DNA of 13,543 nt from an uncultured Prosthecobacter sp. (GCA_937941745.1 CALDGV010000614.1:1-13543); one strand, 5' to 3'. Shown: positions 1-7,154, counted from the first letter of the stretch. Made by a program: numbers and translations. The notes: generated by a model from the sequence alone, not told the origin.

Positions 1-1
1 C

Positions 2-169
2 GAGGCCTTTGTGGAGGAGGTGTTCCTGCAGCTGACGGCTGCGGAACCTACGGACGAAGAGCGCCGGATCTGCCTGGAAGCCATGAAGGAACTCGGTCCG
101 TCGGCTCAAGCCCGTGCCGCCCTGGTTCACACGCTGCTTAACCATCAGGATTTCATCACCATCCGGTGA
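2..169 (+). CDS. C-terminal fragment of a DUF1553 (PSD1-type) protein
   Basis: Only the last 55 residues and the stop lie in the window; the start is off the left edge. The fragment is helical and charged (EAFVEEVFLQL, then TDEERRICLEAM) and ends in ALVHTLLNHQDFITIR. That ending matches the usual close of planctomycete/verrucomicrobial DUF1553 domains, where an 'LV..LLNHNDFITIR'-like tail comes directly before the stop. Such proteins are normally long, exported, and carry DUF1549 and sometimes a cytochrome c-like domain ahead of DUF1553; none of that can be checked here. Their biochemical role is not established, although they are often encoded next to DUF1501 genes. A DUF1501 gene does lie about 3.8 kb downstream, but not adjacent. 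The gene converges on the Dabb gene with a 12-bp gap. The family call rests on the C-terminal motif alone. Confidence 0.8.
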   Translation, partial: EAFVEEVFLQLTAAEPTDEERRICLEAMKELGPSAQARAALVHTLLNHQDFITIR

Positions 170-181
170 TGCATCGCCCTG

Positions 182-499
182 TCAGGAATACTTCACGTTC
201 TTCCGCGGCTCCATTTCGAAGGCGGTGGACTCCTGGTCCGCGATGTTGGGCTTCAACACCTCCTCGCGGAACTTGATGTAGTAGGGGTCGTCCTGGCAGA
301 TGGCGAGCTTGTCCATGCTTTCGACCTCCAGATACACGAACCATGGAAAGGGGTCGTTGGGATTGACCCGCTTGCCGGTCTTCACCGCCAGGATTTCCGG
401 CACACGCAGCAGCTGCACCCGGGTCTGGGACATCATGTGCTCCAGTTTCTCCTCGGTGACCTCAGGCTTGAGCTTGTAGAGGCTCAGGTAGGCGATCAT
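182..499 (-). CDS. Dabb-family (stress-responsive A/B barrel) protein
   Basis: This 105-residue protein has the size and layout of a single Dabb domain, a ferredoxin-like alpha/beta fold that dimerises into a barrel. The opening strand IAYLSLYKLKPEVTEEKLEHM matches the family's usual beginning (hydrophobic strand ending in KLKP, then a helix rich in E). A central strand (WFVYLEVESMDKLAICQDDPYYIKF) matches the typical 'D..al..y..hp.h..f' stretch. No signal peptide or membrane helix is visible, so it should be cytoplasmic. Members include small stress-induced proteins and some cyclases or decarboxylases, so the fold does not give a reaction. It lies 34 bp downstream of nuoA on the same strand and is probably co-transcribed with it. 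No Shine-Dalgarno precedes the ATG; the leader is instead pyrimidine-rich and contains two CCTCC stretches. Confidence 0.82.
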   Translation of the reverse strand: MIAYLSLYKLKPEVTEEKLEHMMSQTRVQLLRVPEILAVKTGKRVNPNDPFPWFVYLEVESMDKLAICQDDPYYIKFREEVLKPNIADQESTAFEMEPRKNVKYS

Positions 500-533
500 G
501 CAGGAGGTTAGGAGGAGAGGCAGCCGCCTCAGA

Positions 534-908
534 TCAGTTCTTCCAGTTCAGCACGCCCTTGCGCCAGGCATAGACGAAGGCCACACCCAGGATCGTTACA
601 AAGCTCAGGGCGGCGAAGAAAATGCCAGCGCCGTGCACGGCCAGGAAGTCCTTGTAGATGACAGCCCAGGGATAGAGAAAGACCACCTCGATGTCGAAAA
701 GCACGAAAAGCATCGCCACGATGTAGAACTTCACGCTGAAACGCGGCTGGCCTTCCTGCAGGGGAAGCATGCCGCACTCATACGGGCTGTCCTTGATCTT
801 CGTGCGCTTGGCAGCCCGGCCCACCAGCACGGAAGCCAGCAGCGTGGCACCGGCGAAGCCGCAGGCGATGACGATCTGAAGAAGGACGGGCAGGTAATTC
901 TCAAGCAT
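534..908 (-). CDS. nuoA: NADH-quinone oxidoreductase subunit A (complex I, NuoA/NDUFA-ND3 type)
   Basis: NuoA is a small membrane subunit of respiratory complex I (ND3 homologue) at the junction between the quinone-reducing arm and the membrane arm. The 124-residue length is normal for the family. Three membrane helices are apparent at about residues 6-29, 62-82 and 95-114. Between the first two is the diagnostic loop, SPYECG at 41-46, whose Cys45 corresponds to the loop cysteine of mitochondrial ND3. Helix 2 carries the conserved FDIEVVFLYPWA (71-82) with its acidic residues. What is unusual is the context: nuoB-nuoN are not next to it. The downstream gene is a Dabb protein followed by the convergent DUF1553 end, and upstream lie a terminator and an unrelated small gene. 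A promoter candidate stands just upstream, so the subunit may be expressed separately from the rest of complex I. No Shine-Dalgarno is seen before the ATG. Confidence 0.95.
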   Translation of the reverse strand: MLENYLPVLLQIVIACGFAGATLLASVLVGRAAKRTKIKDSPYECGMLPLQEGQPRFSVKFYIVAMLFVLFDIEVVFLYPWAVIYKDFLAVHGAGIFFAALSFVTILGVAFVYAWRKGVLNWKN

Positions 909-938
909 GGCAGTTCAGGGTAGGGCTGAGCGGCGCAC

Positions 939-967
939 TTGGTAGCCGAGGGCAGGCGGAGCGTCAA
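939..967 (-). promoter_or_regulatory. Candidate sigma70-type promoter for nuoA
   Basis: On the minus strand TTGACG (967-962) is followed after exactly 17 bases by TACCAA (944-939). The -35 matches the consensus at 5 of 6 positions, the -10 at only 3 of 6. The implied start near position 932 leaves a leader of about 24 bases before the nuoA ATG. The terminator upstream isolates nuoA from the preceding gene, so a promoter is expected here. Identified by eye only. Confidence 0.38.
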
Positions 968-1012
968 ATCCCGAAAGGCAGCCGGAGTGGCGCGGAGCAG
1001 CGTCTGAAAACA

Positions 1013-1046
1013 AACGAGCCGCTTCCTCTTTTGGAAGCGGCCCGTT
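1013..1046 (-). terminator. Intrinsic terminator of the small gene at 1074-1397
   Basis: A perfect 9-bp stem (GCCGCTTCC 1018-1026 with GGAAGCGGC 1033-1041) closes a 6-base TCTTTT loop. After one A/C mismatch it is extended by 4 further pairs (AACG with CGTT). Read on the minus strand, the stem is followed by TTTGTTTT, a proper U-rich tail; on the plus strand no T-run follows. It therefore terminates leftward transcription, 27 bp after the stop of the minus-strand gene, and also shows that this gene is expressed from the minus strand. Confidence 0.78.
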
Positions 1047-1073
1047 GATGAAGGGGAATGAAATCGGGGATGC

Positions 1074-1397
1074 TTATCGGGCTGCCACAGCGGCCGTGCG
1101 GGCGGCGATGGTGGCCTGATGAGATTCACGGAGGCCAGGAAGACCGCGGTAGGTTTTGCCGGCTTTGGCGCAAAGGCCGCGGCTGACGAGGCCCTGGAGC
1201 TTCTCGTAGGAACGAAGGCGGAGCATTTCCTCACCTCCGCTCACGGCGTTTTTCAGCTTCAGGTTGTCGTAAACCAGTTTGAAGAGCTGATTGAACTCGA
1301 GGGTGTCCCCGTTGCCGAGGACGTTTACCAGTTCGTCAGTGACATGATCAGGAACGCGACGGGAGAAACGAGTTTTACGGGTCGGAGTCGTAGCCAT
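1074..1397 (-). CDS. Small basic protein of unknown function
   Basis: I do not recognise this 107-residue protein. It opens with a basic stretch (MATTPTRKTRFSRRVPDHV). A helical, acidic-to-hydrophobic centre follows (TDELVNVLGNGDTLEFNQLFKLVYDNLKLK, about residues 16-45). Then comes SYEKLQGLVSRGLCAKAGKTYRGLP (about 62-86), whose 'L..LV.RGL..K.GK.Y' shape resembles the recognition helix and wing of a winged-helix fold. The last 20 residues are Ala/Arg-rich and low in complexity. No signal peptide or membrane segment is seen. A small DNA- or RNA-binding role would fit the charge and the wing-like stretch, but this is a guess. The start was placed at the ATG at 1397 because the longer reading, back to 1619, enters the preceding gene and has a non-protein-like composition. 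A TACAAT lies only 10 bases upstream of this ATG and a strong terminator follows the stop, both supporting a single-gene transcript. An antisense reading at 1119-1511 (+) is probably a shadow. Confidence 0.7.
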   Translation of the reverse strand: MATTPTRKTRFSRRVPDHVTDELVNVLGNGDTLEFNQLFKLVYDNLKLKNAVSGGEEMLRLRSYEKLQGLVSRGLCAKAGKTYRGLPGLRESHQATIAARTAAVAAR

Positions 1398-1407
1398 AGA
1401 GGACGGA

Positions 1408-1413
1408 ATTGTA
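1408..1413 (-). promoter_or_regulatory. Candidate -10 element giving a near-leaderless mRNA
   Basis: TACAAT on the minus strand matches the TATAAT consensus at 5 of 6 positions and ends 10 bases before the ATG at 1397. A start 6-7 bases downstream would leave only 3-4 leader bases, consistent with the lack of a Shine-Dalgarno. No good -35 is seen at 16-18 bp. A perfect 10-bp palindrome, CCTGATCAGG (1448-1457), lies a further 34 bp upstream and could be an operator. Confidence 0.33.
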
Positions 1414-1530
1414 ACACAGGTCAGGATGGTTGGCGAAGGGTTTGTGTCCTGATCAGGTATTTTCTCAGCCGCGAAAATGGCCGAACGAAGTTTTCCCCAC
1501 TCCTGAGTTGACACTGCAGCTGCCGACCTG

Positions 1531-1548
1531 GCGATGTATGCACATCGC
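1531..1548 (-). other. Hairpin after the PQQ-like gene, possible terminator without U-tail
   Basis: GCGATGT (1531-1537) and ACATCGC (1542-1548) form a perfect 7-bp stem with a 4-base loop, 15 bp beyond the stop of the gene ending at 1564. No T-run follows on the minus strand, so if it stops transcription it is not a classical intrinsic terminator; it may instead stabilise the 3' end. The rest of the 166-bp gap shows only the palindrome and -10 described for the next gene. Confidence 0.4.
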
Positions 1549-1563
1549 AGTTGCAACTTCTGG

Positions 1564-2871
1564 TTATTTGGCCGCAATCTTAAAAAGCTGCTTCTTGGTG
1601 CGGATGAAGATGGCTCCATCGGCCACGGCAGGTGAGGCGGTCATGGCATCCGGCAGTTTGTTTTTCGCCAGGAGCTCAAACTTGTCCGCTGCCTTGATGA
1701 CATGGATGTCCCCGCGGTCGTTGCAGAAGTAAAGCCGGTCACCGGCCACGATTGGCGAAGGCAGGTGCTGACCTGGGAAACGGTCCTCCCAGATGTCCTT
1801 GCCGGTTTCAGGGTTCATGCAGGTGACGATACCACCACGTGTGATCTGGAAAAGCAGGCCTCCCGCCAGTACGGGGCAGGATTCGCTGGCATTGCGCTTC
1901 TCGCGGTCCCAGAGCACGTGGCTTTCGGTGATGTCACCCTTCATCTGGGCATCGATCTTCACCCCCAGGGTGTGAGCACGTTCGGAGCCGGTGTTCAGGA
2001 TCAGCACCTGCTTCTGAACCAGCGGGCGGATGGCGGCATTGAAGCCGCCGTGGCGGATGGTCCACAGCTCCCTGCCGGTGGCGGCCTCATAGCCAAAGGC
2101 TGCCCGTGAGCCGACGGAAACCAGGGTTTCAACGCCACCCAGGTTGAAGACACTGGGGGTGTGGTAGGCCTTGCGCATGTCGCCATCGCGCGTGGGCTTG
2201 CCTTCCTTGTCGAGGTCACCGTAATCGGTCGTGCGTGCGGTTTTCCAGACGGTCTCGCCAGTCTCCTTGTTCAGGGCAGTGACGAACTGCTCATTGATGC
2301 CATCGAACGTCAGGATGAGCAGATTGCCATGAATGATCGGGGAGGAGCCAGGGCCGCGGTAATGACGCACATTGATGTCACGGCGCTGCCAGACCACCTT
2401 GCCAGTCTGAGGGTCGATGCGTGCCGTGCCATAGGTGCCGAAGTGAACGTAAAGCGCGTCCGCCTCCAACACCGGCGAAGGAGCCGCATAGTTGTTCAGC
2501 GGGTTGCCCAGATCTTCCGGGCTGGGATTTTCAAACACCAGCAGGTGGTGCACGACCTTGCCGCTCTGCCGGTCGATGCCATAAAGATACTGCTTCTTGC
2601 CATCGGCGGTTGCTGAAGTGAACCACACGCGGTCACCGCCGATCACCGGCGTGCTGTGTCCATCATCCTGAAGGTCGGTTTTCCAGACGATGTTTTCGCC
2701 GGTGTCGGAATTCCAGGTCAGCGGCAGCCTCGCTGCTTCTGCAGCAGGCACCACTCCATCATAGGTGGGTCCATTCTTGTCCGGCCAGAAGAGCGGCGTG
2801 GTGGGCACTTGAGCCTGGAGAAGGCCGCTGCCCAGGGCAGCCAGCGTGAGAACGGAGCAAAGTCGGATCAT
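1564..2871 (-). CDS. Exported PQQ-binding-like beta-propeller (BamB-like) protein
   Basis: This 435-residue protein begins with a clear Sec signal peptide (MIRLCSVLTLAALGSGLLQA, cleavage likely after residue 20 or 21). The mature start FWPDKNGPTYDGV (28-40) corresponds to the 'WPqwRGPnrdGv' opening common in exported verrucomicrobial and planctomycete propellers. Propeller blades are marked by repeated 'D..TGK..W' strands: GIDRQSGKVV (98-107), RIDPQTGKVVW (151-161), ALNKETGETVW (199-209), GYEAATGRELW (260-270) and CMNPETGKDIW (351-361). The fold is seen in quinoprotein dehydrogenases and in BamB, but nothing here shows PQQ or metal binding, so dehydrogenase activity should not be assumed; a scaffold or binding role is as likely. 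The reading frame extends upstream to 3009, but that part lacks protein character and overlaps the divergent gene, so the start before the signal peptide was chosen. No Shine-Dalgarno is seen. It is divergent from the metallophosphoesterase across 120 bp. Confidence 0.9.
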   Translation of the reverse strand: MIRLCSVLTLAALGSGLLQAQVPTTPLFWPDKNGPTYDGVVPAAEAARLPLTWNSDTGENIVWKTDLQDDGHSTPVIGGDRVWFTSATADGKKQYLYGIDRQSGKVVHHLLVFENPSPEDLGNPLNNYAAPSPVLEADALYVHFGTYGTARIDPQTGKVVWQRRDINVRHYRGPGSSPIIHGNLLILTFDGINEQFVTALNKETGETVWKTARTTDYGDLDKEGKPTRDGDMRKAYHTPSVFNLGGVETLVSVGSRAAFGYEAATGRELWTIRHGGFNAAIRPLVQKQVLILNTGSERAHTLGVKIDAQMKGDITESHVLWDREKRNASESCPVLAGGLLFQITRGGIVTCMNPETGKDIWEDRFPGQHLPSPIVAGDRLYFCNDRGDIHVIKAADKFELLAKNKLPDAMTASPAVADGAIFIRTKKQLFKIAAK

Positions 2872-2991
2872 GGGGGCGCTAGTCACGGCTTCCTTAGTGA
2901 CATTCTTTCGACTTTGGCGAGCCTGAATTCGTCTCCAGCCGCCATTCGTGGCCGTCGCGGGGGCAAAACCTAGCACACCGGCGGCGTTTCC

Positions 2992-3888
2992 ATGCAAATG
3001 CCCATTCATCTCACCTCACGTCGTCAGTTTATCGCCCAGATTGGAGCCGCCGCCTTCTCCACGGCTGGGACTTTCGCCGCCGAGGTGGATGAAGGCTTGA
3101 TCGCGATCCTGAATGACACGCACATCGGTGCGCAGCATCCGGCAGGCGCTTCAATCCCCACAAATCTGCGCAACACGATCTCCTGGCTTCTGGCCCTGCC
3201 GAAGCAGCCCGCCGCTGTCATCATCAATGGCGACCTGGCGCTCAAGGACGGCCAGCGCGGCGACTACGAGCATTTTGCGCGGCTCATCGCTCCGCTGCGC
3301 GAGGCCGGTGTGCCGCTGCATCTCACGATGGGCAATCACGATGACCGCGCGGTGTTCTACGATGTGCTGAAGAGTGATCAACCTGCCTCACCAGCGGTGG
3401 AATCGAAGCATGTCGGCCTGGTGAAGCTGCCGGGTGCGAACCTGTTCCTTCTCGACTCCCTCAAAGCCACCATGGTGACGCAGGGCCTGATGGGTGAAGC
3501 CCAGCTCACCTGGCTCACCACGCTGCTGGATGCCCATGCCGACAAGCCTGCGCTGCTCTTTGCCCATCACAATCCCAGGCTTGGCGGTGATCCCCTCCAT
3601 TTTCCCGGTGGTCTGGAGGATTCGGAGCCGCTCTGGAAGGCCATCGCAGGCCGCAGGCACGTGAAAGCCTACGTCCATGGGCACATTCATCACCGCGACT
3701 TCTTCCAGCATGAGGGCATCCACATCCTCAACACTCCGGCGACCTCGTATGTGGCGGACAAAAAGACCTCCACCACGGGCTGGACGATGCTGCGCCTGAC
3801 CTCCGGTGGTGCCCAGGCCACCACGCACACACATCTGCCGGATCATGCCTGGAATGGGGTCGTCACGGAGTTGAAGTGGCGTGCCTGA
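2992..3888 (+). CDS. Tat-exported calcineurin-like metallophosphoesterase
   Basis: The 298-residue protein carries all landmarks of a binuclear-metal phosphoesterase, in order: D42-T-H44, G80-D81, GNHD (114-117), HH (192-193) and GHIH (230-233). The core is of the cyclic-nucleotide phosphodiesterase (CpdA/Icc-like) kind, but its substrate cannot be read from the sequence. The N-terminus, TSRRQFIAQIGAAAFSTAG with the twin-arginine pair at 10-11, indicates export by the Tat pathway in folded, metal-loaded form; cleavage is likely near AAE (29-31). An exported location argues against a cytoplasmic cAMP role and for phosphate-ester scavenging or polymer dephosphorylation. Two ATGs (2992 and 2998) are possible; the first is taken. 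It is the first gene of a plus-strand set, 37 bp ahead of the DUF1501 gene. No Shine-Dalgarno is visible. Confidence 0.92.
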   Translation: MQMPIHLTSRRQFIAQIGAAAFSTAGTFAAEVDEGLIAILNDTHIGAQHPAGASIPTNLRNTISWLLALPKQPAAVIINGDLALKDGQRGDYEHFARLIAPLREAGVPLHLTMGNHDDRAVFYDVLKSDQPASPAVESKHVGLVKLPGANLFLLDSLKATMVTQGLMGEAQLTWLTTLLDAHADKPALLFAHHNPRLGGDPLHFPGGLEDSEPLWKAIAGRRHVKAYVHGHIHHRDFFQHEGIHILNTPATSYVADKKTSTTGWTMLRLTSGGAQATTHTHLPDHAWNGVVTELKWRA

Positions 3889-3925
3889 GCAAGAAGAAGG
3901 CTTCAGACCCGTAGGTTAGGCCGCC

Positions 3926-5290
3926 GTGATCACCTCGCCTCCCGAGATCCATCTTTCCCGCCGCCGCTTTGTAGAGGTCGGTGGCCTGGGCATGCTGGGG
4001 CTGGGCCTGAGCCAGCTGGGGGCCACGGCCTCACCCGCGCGGAGCCCGGCCACAGGGCTTGGCAAGGCCAAGTCGGTCATCTTGATCTTCAATGGCGGCG
4101 CGCCAAGCCACATCGACCTCTGGGATCCGAAGCCGGATGCGCCGCAGGAGATCCGCGGTGAGTTCAAGACCATCCGCACCAACGTCCCTGGCATTCATGT
4201 CACCGAGCTGCTGCCGCAGATGGCGAAGCGCATGGACAAGCTGGCGCTGATCCGCTCAGTGCATCATGGTCACAGCAGCCACAATGGCGGCATGTACTGG
4301 GCCACGGCGGGCCGGCCTTACCGCGTGGACAGCACGCTGATCAATCCCAGCCCTTCCGACCTGCCCGGAGTCGGCACCCTGGTGGGCTGGCTGGCGCAGC
4401 GCGATGGCTTCAGCAAAGGCGTGCCGCCTTATGTCATCACCCCGTTTCCCCACTGCGACAGCAAGGTTTACCTCACCCCTGGCCAGTTCGGCGGCTGCCT
4501 CGGCAAGCGCTACGACCCTTACGTCCTCGATGATGATCCGAACGCGGCCAGCTTTCGTGTGCGCAACATGGGGCTGGATGCCAGCCTGACGCCCACGCGT
4601 TTTCAGGAAAGGCTGTCGCTGCTCAAGGACTTTAGCGCCCTCTCCACGCCGATTGCCTCACCGCAGGTGGGTGAGATCGACATTTTCAATCAACAAGCCG
4701 CGCAGCTGCTGCAATCTGGCAAGGCCGCCGAGGCTTTCGATCTATCCAAAGAGCCCGACAAAGTGCGTGAGCGCTACGGCAGGCACAGTTGGGGCCAGTC
4801 GCACCTGCTCGCCCGTCGTCTGGTGGAGGCAGGCACGCGTTTTGTCACCACGGTGAACGGCCCATCAATCACCTGGGACACCCACAAGGACAATTTCAAC
4901 GGCCTCAAGAACCGTCTCGTGCCGCCGATGGAGCAGGCCTACGCCGCGCTGCTCGATGACCTTGAAGAACGCGGACTGCTCGAAAGCACGCTCGTCGTCT
5001 GGATGGGTGAATTTGGCCGCACGCCCAAGATCAATGGCGACGCCGGACGAGATCACTGGCCCGGCTGCTACAGCGTCCTGCTCGCCGGTGGCGGCGTGCG
5101 CGGCGGGCAGGTCATCGGCAGCAGCGATGCCACCGGGGCCTATCCCAAAGACCGTCCTGTCTCACCGGCAGACATCCATGCCAGCATCTATGCCGCGCTT
5201 GGCTACGACCATCGCGGGATCAGCTACCGCTCCGCCGATGGTCGTCCCGTGGCATTGACGGAAGGCGCAACGATCCACGAATTGTTCTGA
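3926..5290 (+). CDS. Tat-exported DUF1501 protein (alkaline-phosphatase-superfamily-like)
   Basis: A full-length DUF1501 protein of 454 residues, starting at GTG. A Tat signal (LSRRRFVEVGGLGMLGLGLSQL, 10-31) precedes the mature part. Family hallmarks are all present: GGAPSHIDLWDPKP (57-70), the His-rich SVHHGHSSHNGG (111-122), WDTHKDN (317-323), GEFGRTP (361-367) and GRDHW (374-378). The spacing of these Asp/His clusters resembles the metal sites of sulfatases and alkaline phosphatases, but the sulfatase C/S-x-P-x-R motif is not seen, so it should not be called a sulfatase. DUF1501 proteins are abundant in Planctomycetota and Verrucomicrobiota, usually beside DUF1549/DUF1553 genes; here the neighbours are a phosphoesterase and an esterase-sialidase fusion. 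Gaps of 37 bp upstream and 22 bp downstream suggest one operon. No ATG offers a better start without losing the Tat motif. Confidence 0.94.
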   Translation: MITSPPEIHLSRRRFVEVGGLGMLGLGLSQLGATASPARSPATGLGKAKSVILIFNGGAPSHIDLWDPKPDAPQEIRGEFKTIRTNVPGIHVTELLPQMAKRMDKLALIRSVHHGHSSHNGGMYWATAGRPYRVDSTLINPSPSDLPGVGTLVGWLAQRDGFSKGVPPYVITPFPHCDSKVYLTPGQFGGCLGKRYDPYVLDDDPNAASFRVRNMGLDASLTPTRFQERLSLLKDFSALSTPIASPQVGEIDIFNQQAAQLLQSGKAAEAFDLSKEPDKVRERYGRHSWGQSHLLARRLVEAGTRFVTTVNGPSITWDTHKDNFNGLKNRLVPPMEQAYAALLDDLEERGLLESTLVVWMGEFGRTPKINGDAGRDHWPGCYSVLLAGGGVRGGQVIGSSDATGAYPKDRPVSPADIHASIYAALGYDHRGISYRSADGRPVALTEGATIHELF

Positions 5291-5312
5291 GCCGGAAGCG
5301 CGTTTGGAGAAG

Positions 5313-7154
5313 ATGCGTCCTCTCCTTTTTGCGGCTTCGCTTTTCATTGCCTCTGCCTTCTCTGCGGAACCTCTCAAAGTCGTCCTCGCTGGCGATTCGA
5401 CGGTGGCCAGTGTGCCGAACCCGCCGAAGGACCGGCCGGATCTCGCGGGATGGGGGCAGATGCTGGGCGAGTTCATGCCGCAGGCCACCGTGGTGAATCA
5501 TGCGCGCTCGGGAACGAGCACGAAGAGTTTTCGGGACCTCGGACTGTGGGATCGCGTGCTGAAGGAGAAGGCGGACTGGGTGCTGATCCAGTTCGGGCAC
5601 AATGACCAGAAGGATGACCCGAAACGTGGTACGGATGCGGCGACGACGTATCGCGACAACTTGCGGGCCTTCATCCGCGAGGTGCGCGAGGGCGGTGGGA
5701 AGCCGGTGCTCGTCACCTCGGTGTCGCGGCGTGTGTATGTGGATGGCAAGCTGACCACCTCGCTCACGCCCTATGTCGAGGCAGCGAAGGCAGCCGGCGC
5801 GGAAATGCAGGTTCCGGTGATTGATCTGCACAAGGCGAGCTTTGCGCTGTTTCAGCAGCTCGGGGAGAAGTTTTGCCTGCTTTACGGACCTGGCGAGAAG
5901 GACAAGTCGCACTTTTCCCGCGAAGGCGCTCGCATGATGGCGCGGCTCGTTGCCGAAGGCCTCGAGCGCGAGGTGCCTGCACTACGACCCCACCTGCAAC
6001 TGGTGCCGCCTGCCCCTGCCGGGCTGCCTTTTGAGGTGAAACTCACCACGGTCTCGAAAGGCTATGATGGAGAGACCTGCTGGGTGCATCCGCGCGCAGG
6101 AGCGATCCCCGGCAAGACTCCCAGCGTGGTCCTCACCATGCAAAAGCTTCTCCTCACCGGCAGCGATGTCTTTTATGCCCTGAATGAAACGCGCAGTGAG
6201 GACCTGGGCGCGACGTGGAGCCCGGTCAAAGAGCATGCCGACACGCTGGGCCGCCGCCCGGAGCCTGGTGGCGTGGTCGTCGCCGCCTGCGATTTTACGC
6301 CCAAGTTCCATGCCAAGTCTGGCAGGCTGCTTGGCATAGGCCATACCGTTCGTTATGCCGGTGACCACGTGATTCCAGTCCGCTCGCGTGAGACAGCCTG
6401 GTCGGTCTATGATGCCTCAAGCCGGTCCTGGACGCCTTGGAAGACTCTGGAGATGCCGAAGCAGGCCCAGTTTTTCAACGCTGGTGCAGGCAGCGTGCAG
6501 CGCTTTGATCTCGAAAATGGTGACATTCTCCTGCCGGTCTATTTCAAGGCGGAGAAGGACAAGTTTTACCGTGTCACGGTGCTGCGTTGCAGCTTTGACG
6601 GCACCACGCTCAGGTATCTGGAGCATGGCACCGAACTGGCGCTCGAATCCGGCCGCGGCGTGTATGAGCCTTCGATCACCCGCTGCGCCGGCAAATTCTA
6701 CCTCACGCTGCGCAACGACACGGCCGGCTACGTGGCGGTGAGCGATGATGGCCTCCGCTTCGGCCCCATCCAGCCCTGGAAGTTCGATGACGGCACCGAA
6801 CTCGGGAACTACAACACGCAGCAGCACTGGGTCACGCACAAGAACCGCCTCTACCTCGTGTACACCCGTCGTGGAGCCCATAACGATCATGTGATGAGGC
6901 ACCGTGCACCGCTGTTCATGGCCGAAGTGAACCTGCAAACTCTCGCCGTGAAGCGTGCCACGGAGTGCATCCTGGTGCCGGAACGTGGTGCCCGCCTCGG
7001 CAACTTTGCCGTCACCGAGGTCAGCGAAAACGAAACCTGGGTCACGGTGGCCGAATGGATGCAGACGCATTCACCGAACATCGTCATCCAGCCCGAAAAT
7101 GCCTTTGGAGCGGACAATTCCGTCTTTGCCGCCCGGATTCTCTGGAAGGACTGA
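5313..7154 (+). CDS. Secreted SGNH/GDSL esterase (rhamnogalacturonan acetylesterase-like) fused to a sialidase-like propeller
   Basis: From the ATG at 5313 the protein has 613 residues and a Sec signal (MRPLLFAASLFIASAFSA, 1-18). Residues 22-225 form an SGNH hydrolase with GDST (27-30, nucleophile Ser29), a block-II Gly in RSG (65-67), GHND (95-98) and the catalytic DxxH at Asp197/His200 in DKSHF. The long gap before GHND and the overall length fit CE12 rhamnogalacturonan acetylesterases, implying removal of O-acetyl groups from a polysaccharide. From about residue 240 to the end is a BNR/sialidase-like beta-propeller: SEDLGATW (295-302) is an exact SxDxGxTW Asp-box and SDDGLRFG a degenerate one. 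Whether this half is catalytic or only binds glycan is not clear. An upstream TTG at 5304, behind GGAAG, would add three residues. The ATG has GGAG three bases before it. Likely co-transcribed with the DUF1501 gene 22 bp upstream. Confidence 0.9.
   Translation: MRPLLFAASLFIASAFSAEPLKVVLAGDSTVASVPNPPKDRPDLAGWGQMLGEFMPQATVVNHARSGTSTKSFRDLGLWDRVLKEKADWVLIQFGHNDQKDDPKRGTDAATTYRDNLRAFIREVREGGGKPVLVTSVSRRVYVDGKLTTSLTPYVEAAKAAGAEMQVPVIDLHKASFALFQQLGEKFCLLYGPGEKDKSHFSREGARMMARLVAEGLEREVPALRPHLQLVPPAPAGLPFEVKLTTVSKGYDGETCWVHPRAGAIPGKTPSVVLTMQKLLLTGSDVFYALNETRSEDLGATWSPVKEHADTLGRRPEPGGVVVAACDFTPKFHAKSGRLLGIGHTVRYAGDHVIPVRSRETAWSVYDASSRSWTPWKTLEMPKQAQFFNAGAGSVQRFDLENGDILLPVYFKAEKDKFYRVTVLRCSFDGTTLRYLEHGTELALESGRGVYEPSITRCAGKFYLTLRNDTAGYVAVSDDGLRFGPIQPWKFDDGTELGNYNTQQHWVTHKNRLYLVYTRRGAHNDHVMRHRAPLFMAEVNLQTLAVKRATECILVPERGARLGNFAVTEVSENETWVTVAEWMQTHSPNIVIQPENAFGADNSVFAARILWKD

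Noticed and set aside
500..533. GGAGG-rich stretch on the plus strand between the Dabb gene and nuoA, looking like a ribosome binding site
   Set aside because: No suitable start codon follows within reach on the plus strand, and the strand is antisense to nuoA immediately downstream.
1119..1511. 130-codon plus-strand frame opposite the small minus-strand gene
   Set aside because: It runs past the likely promoter of the minus-strand gene, and the only terminator present is oriented for the minus strand. It cannot be fully excluded without homologues.
2872..3009. Extended N-terminus of the PQQ-like protein (46 extra residues)
   Set aside because: The extension overlaps the divergent metallophosphoesterase start and would bury a clear signal peptide inside the protein.
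4081..4160. Possible sulfatase annotation for the DUF1501 protein
   Set aside because: The segment GGAPSHIDLWDPKP is the DUF1501 signature; no C/S-x-P-x-R formylglycine motif is present.
5220..7070. Minus-strand frames (230 and 217 codons) opposite the DUF1501 and esterase-sialidase genes
   Set aside because: They overlap genes with complete catalytic motifs and signal peptides, and have Arg/His-rich compositions without domain features.
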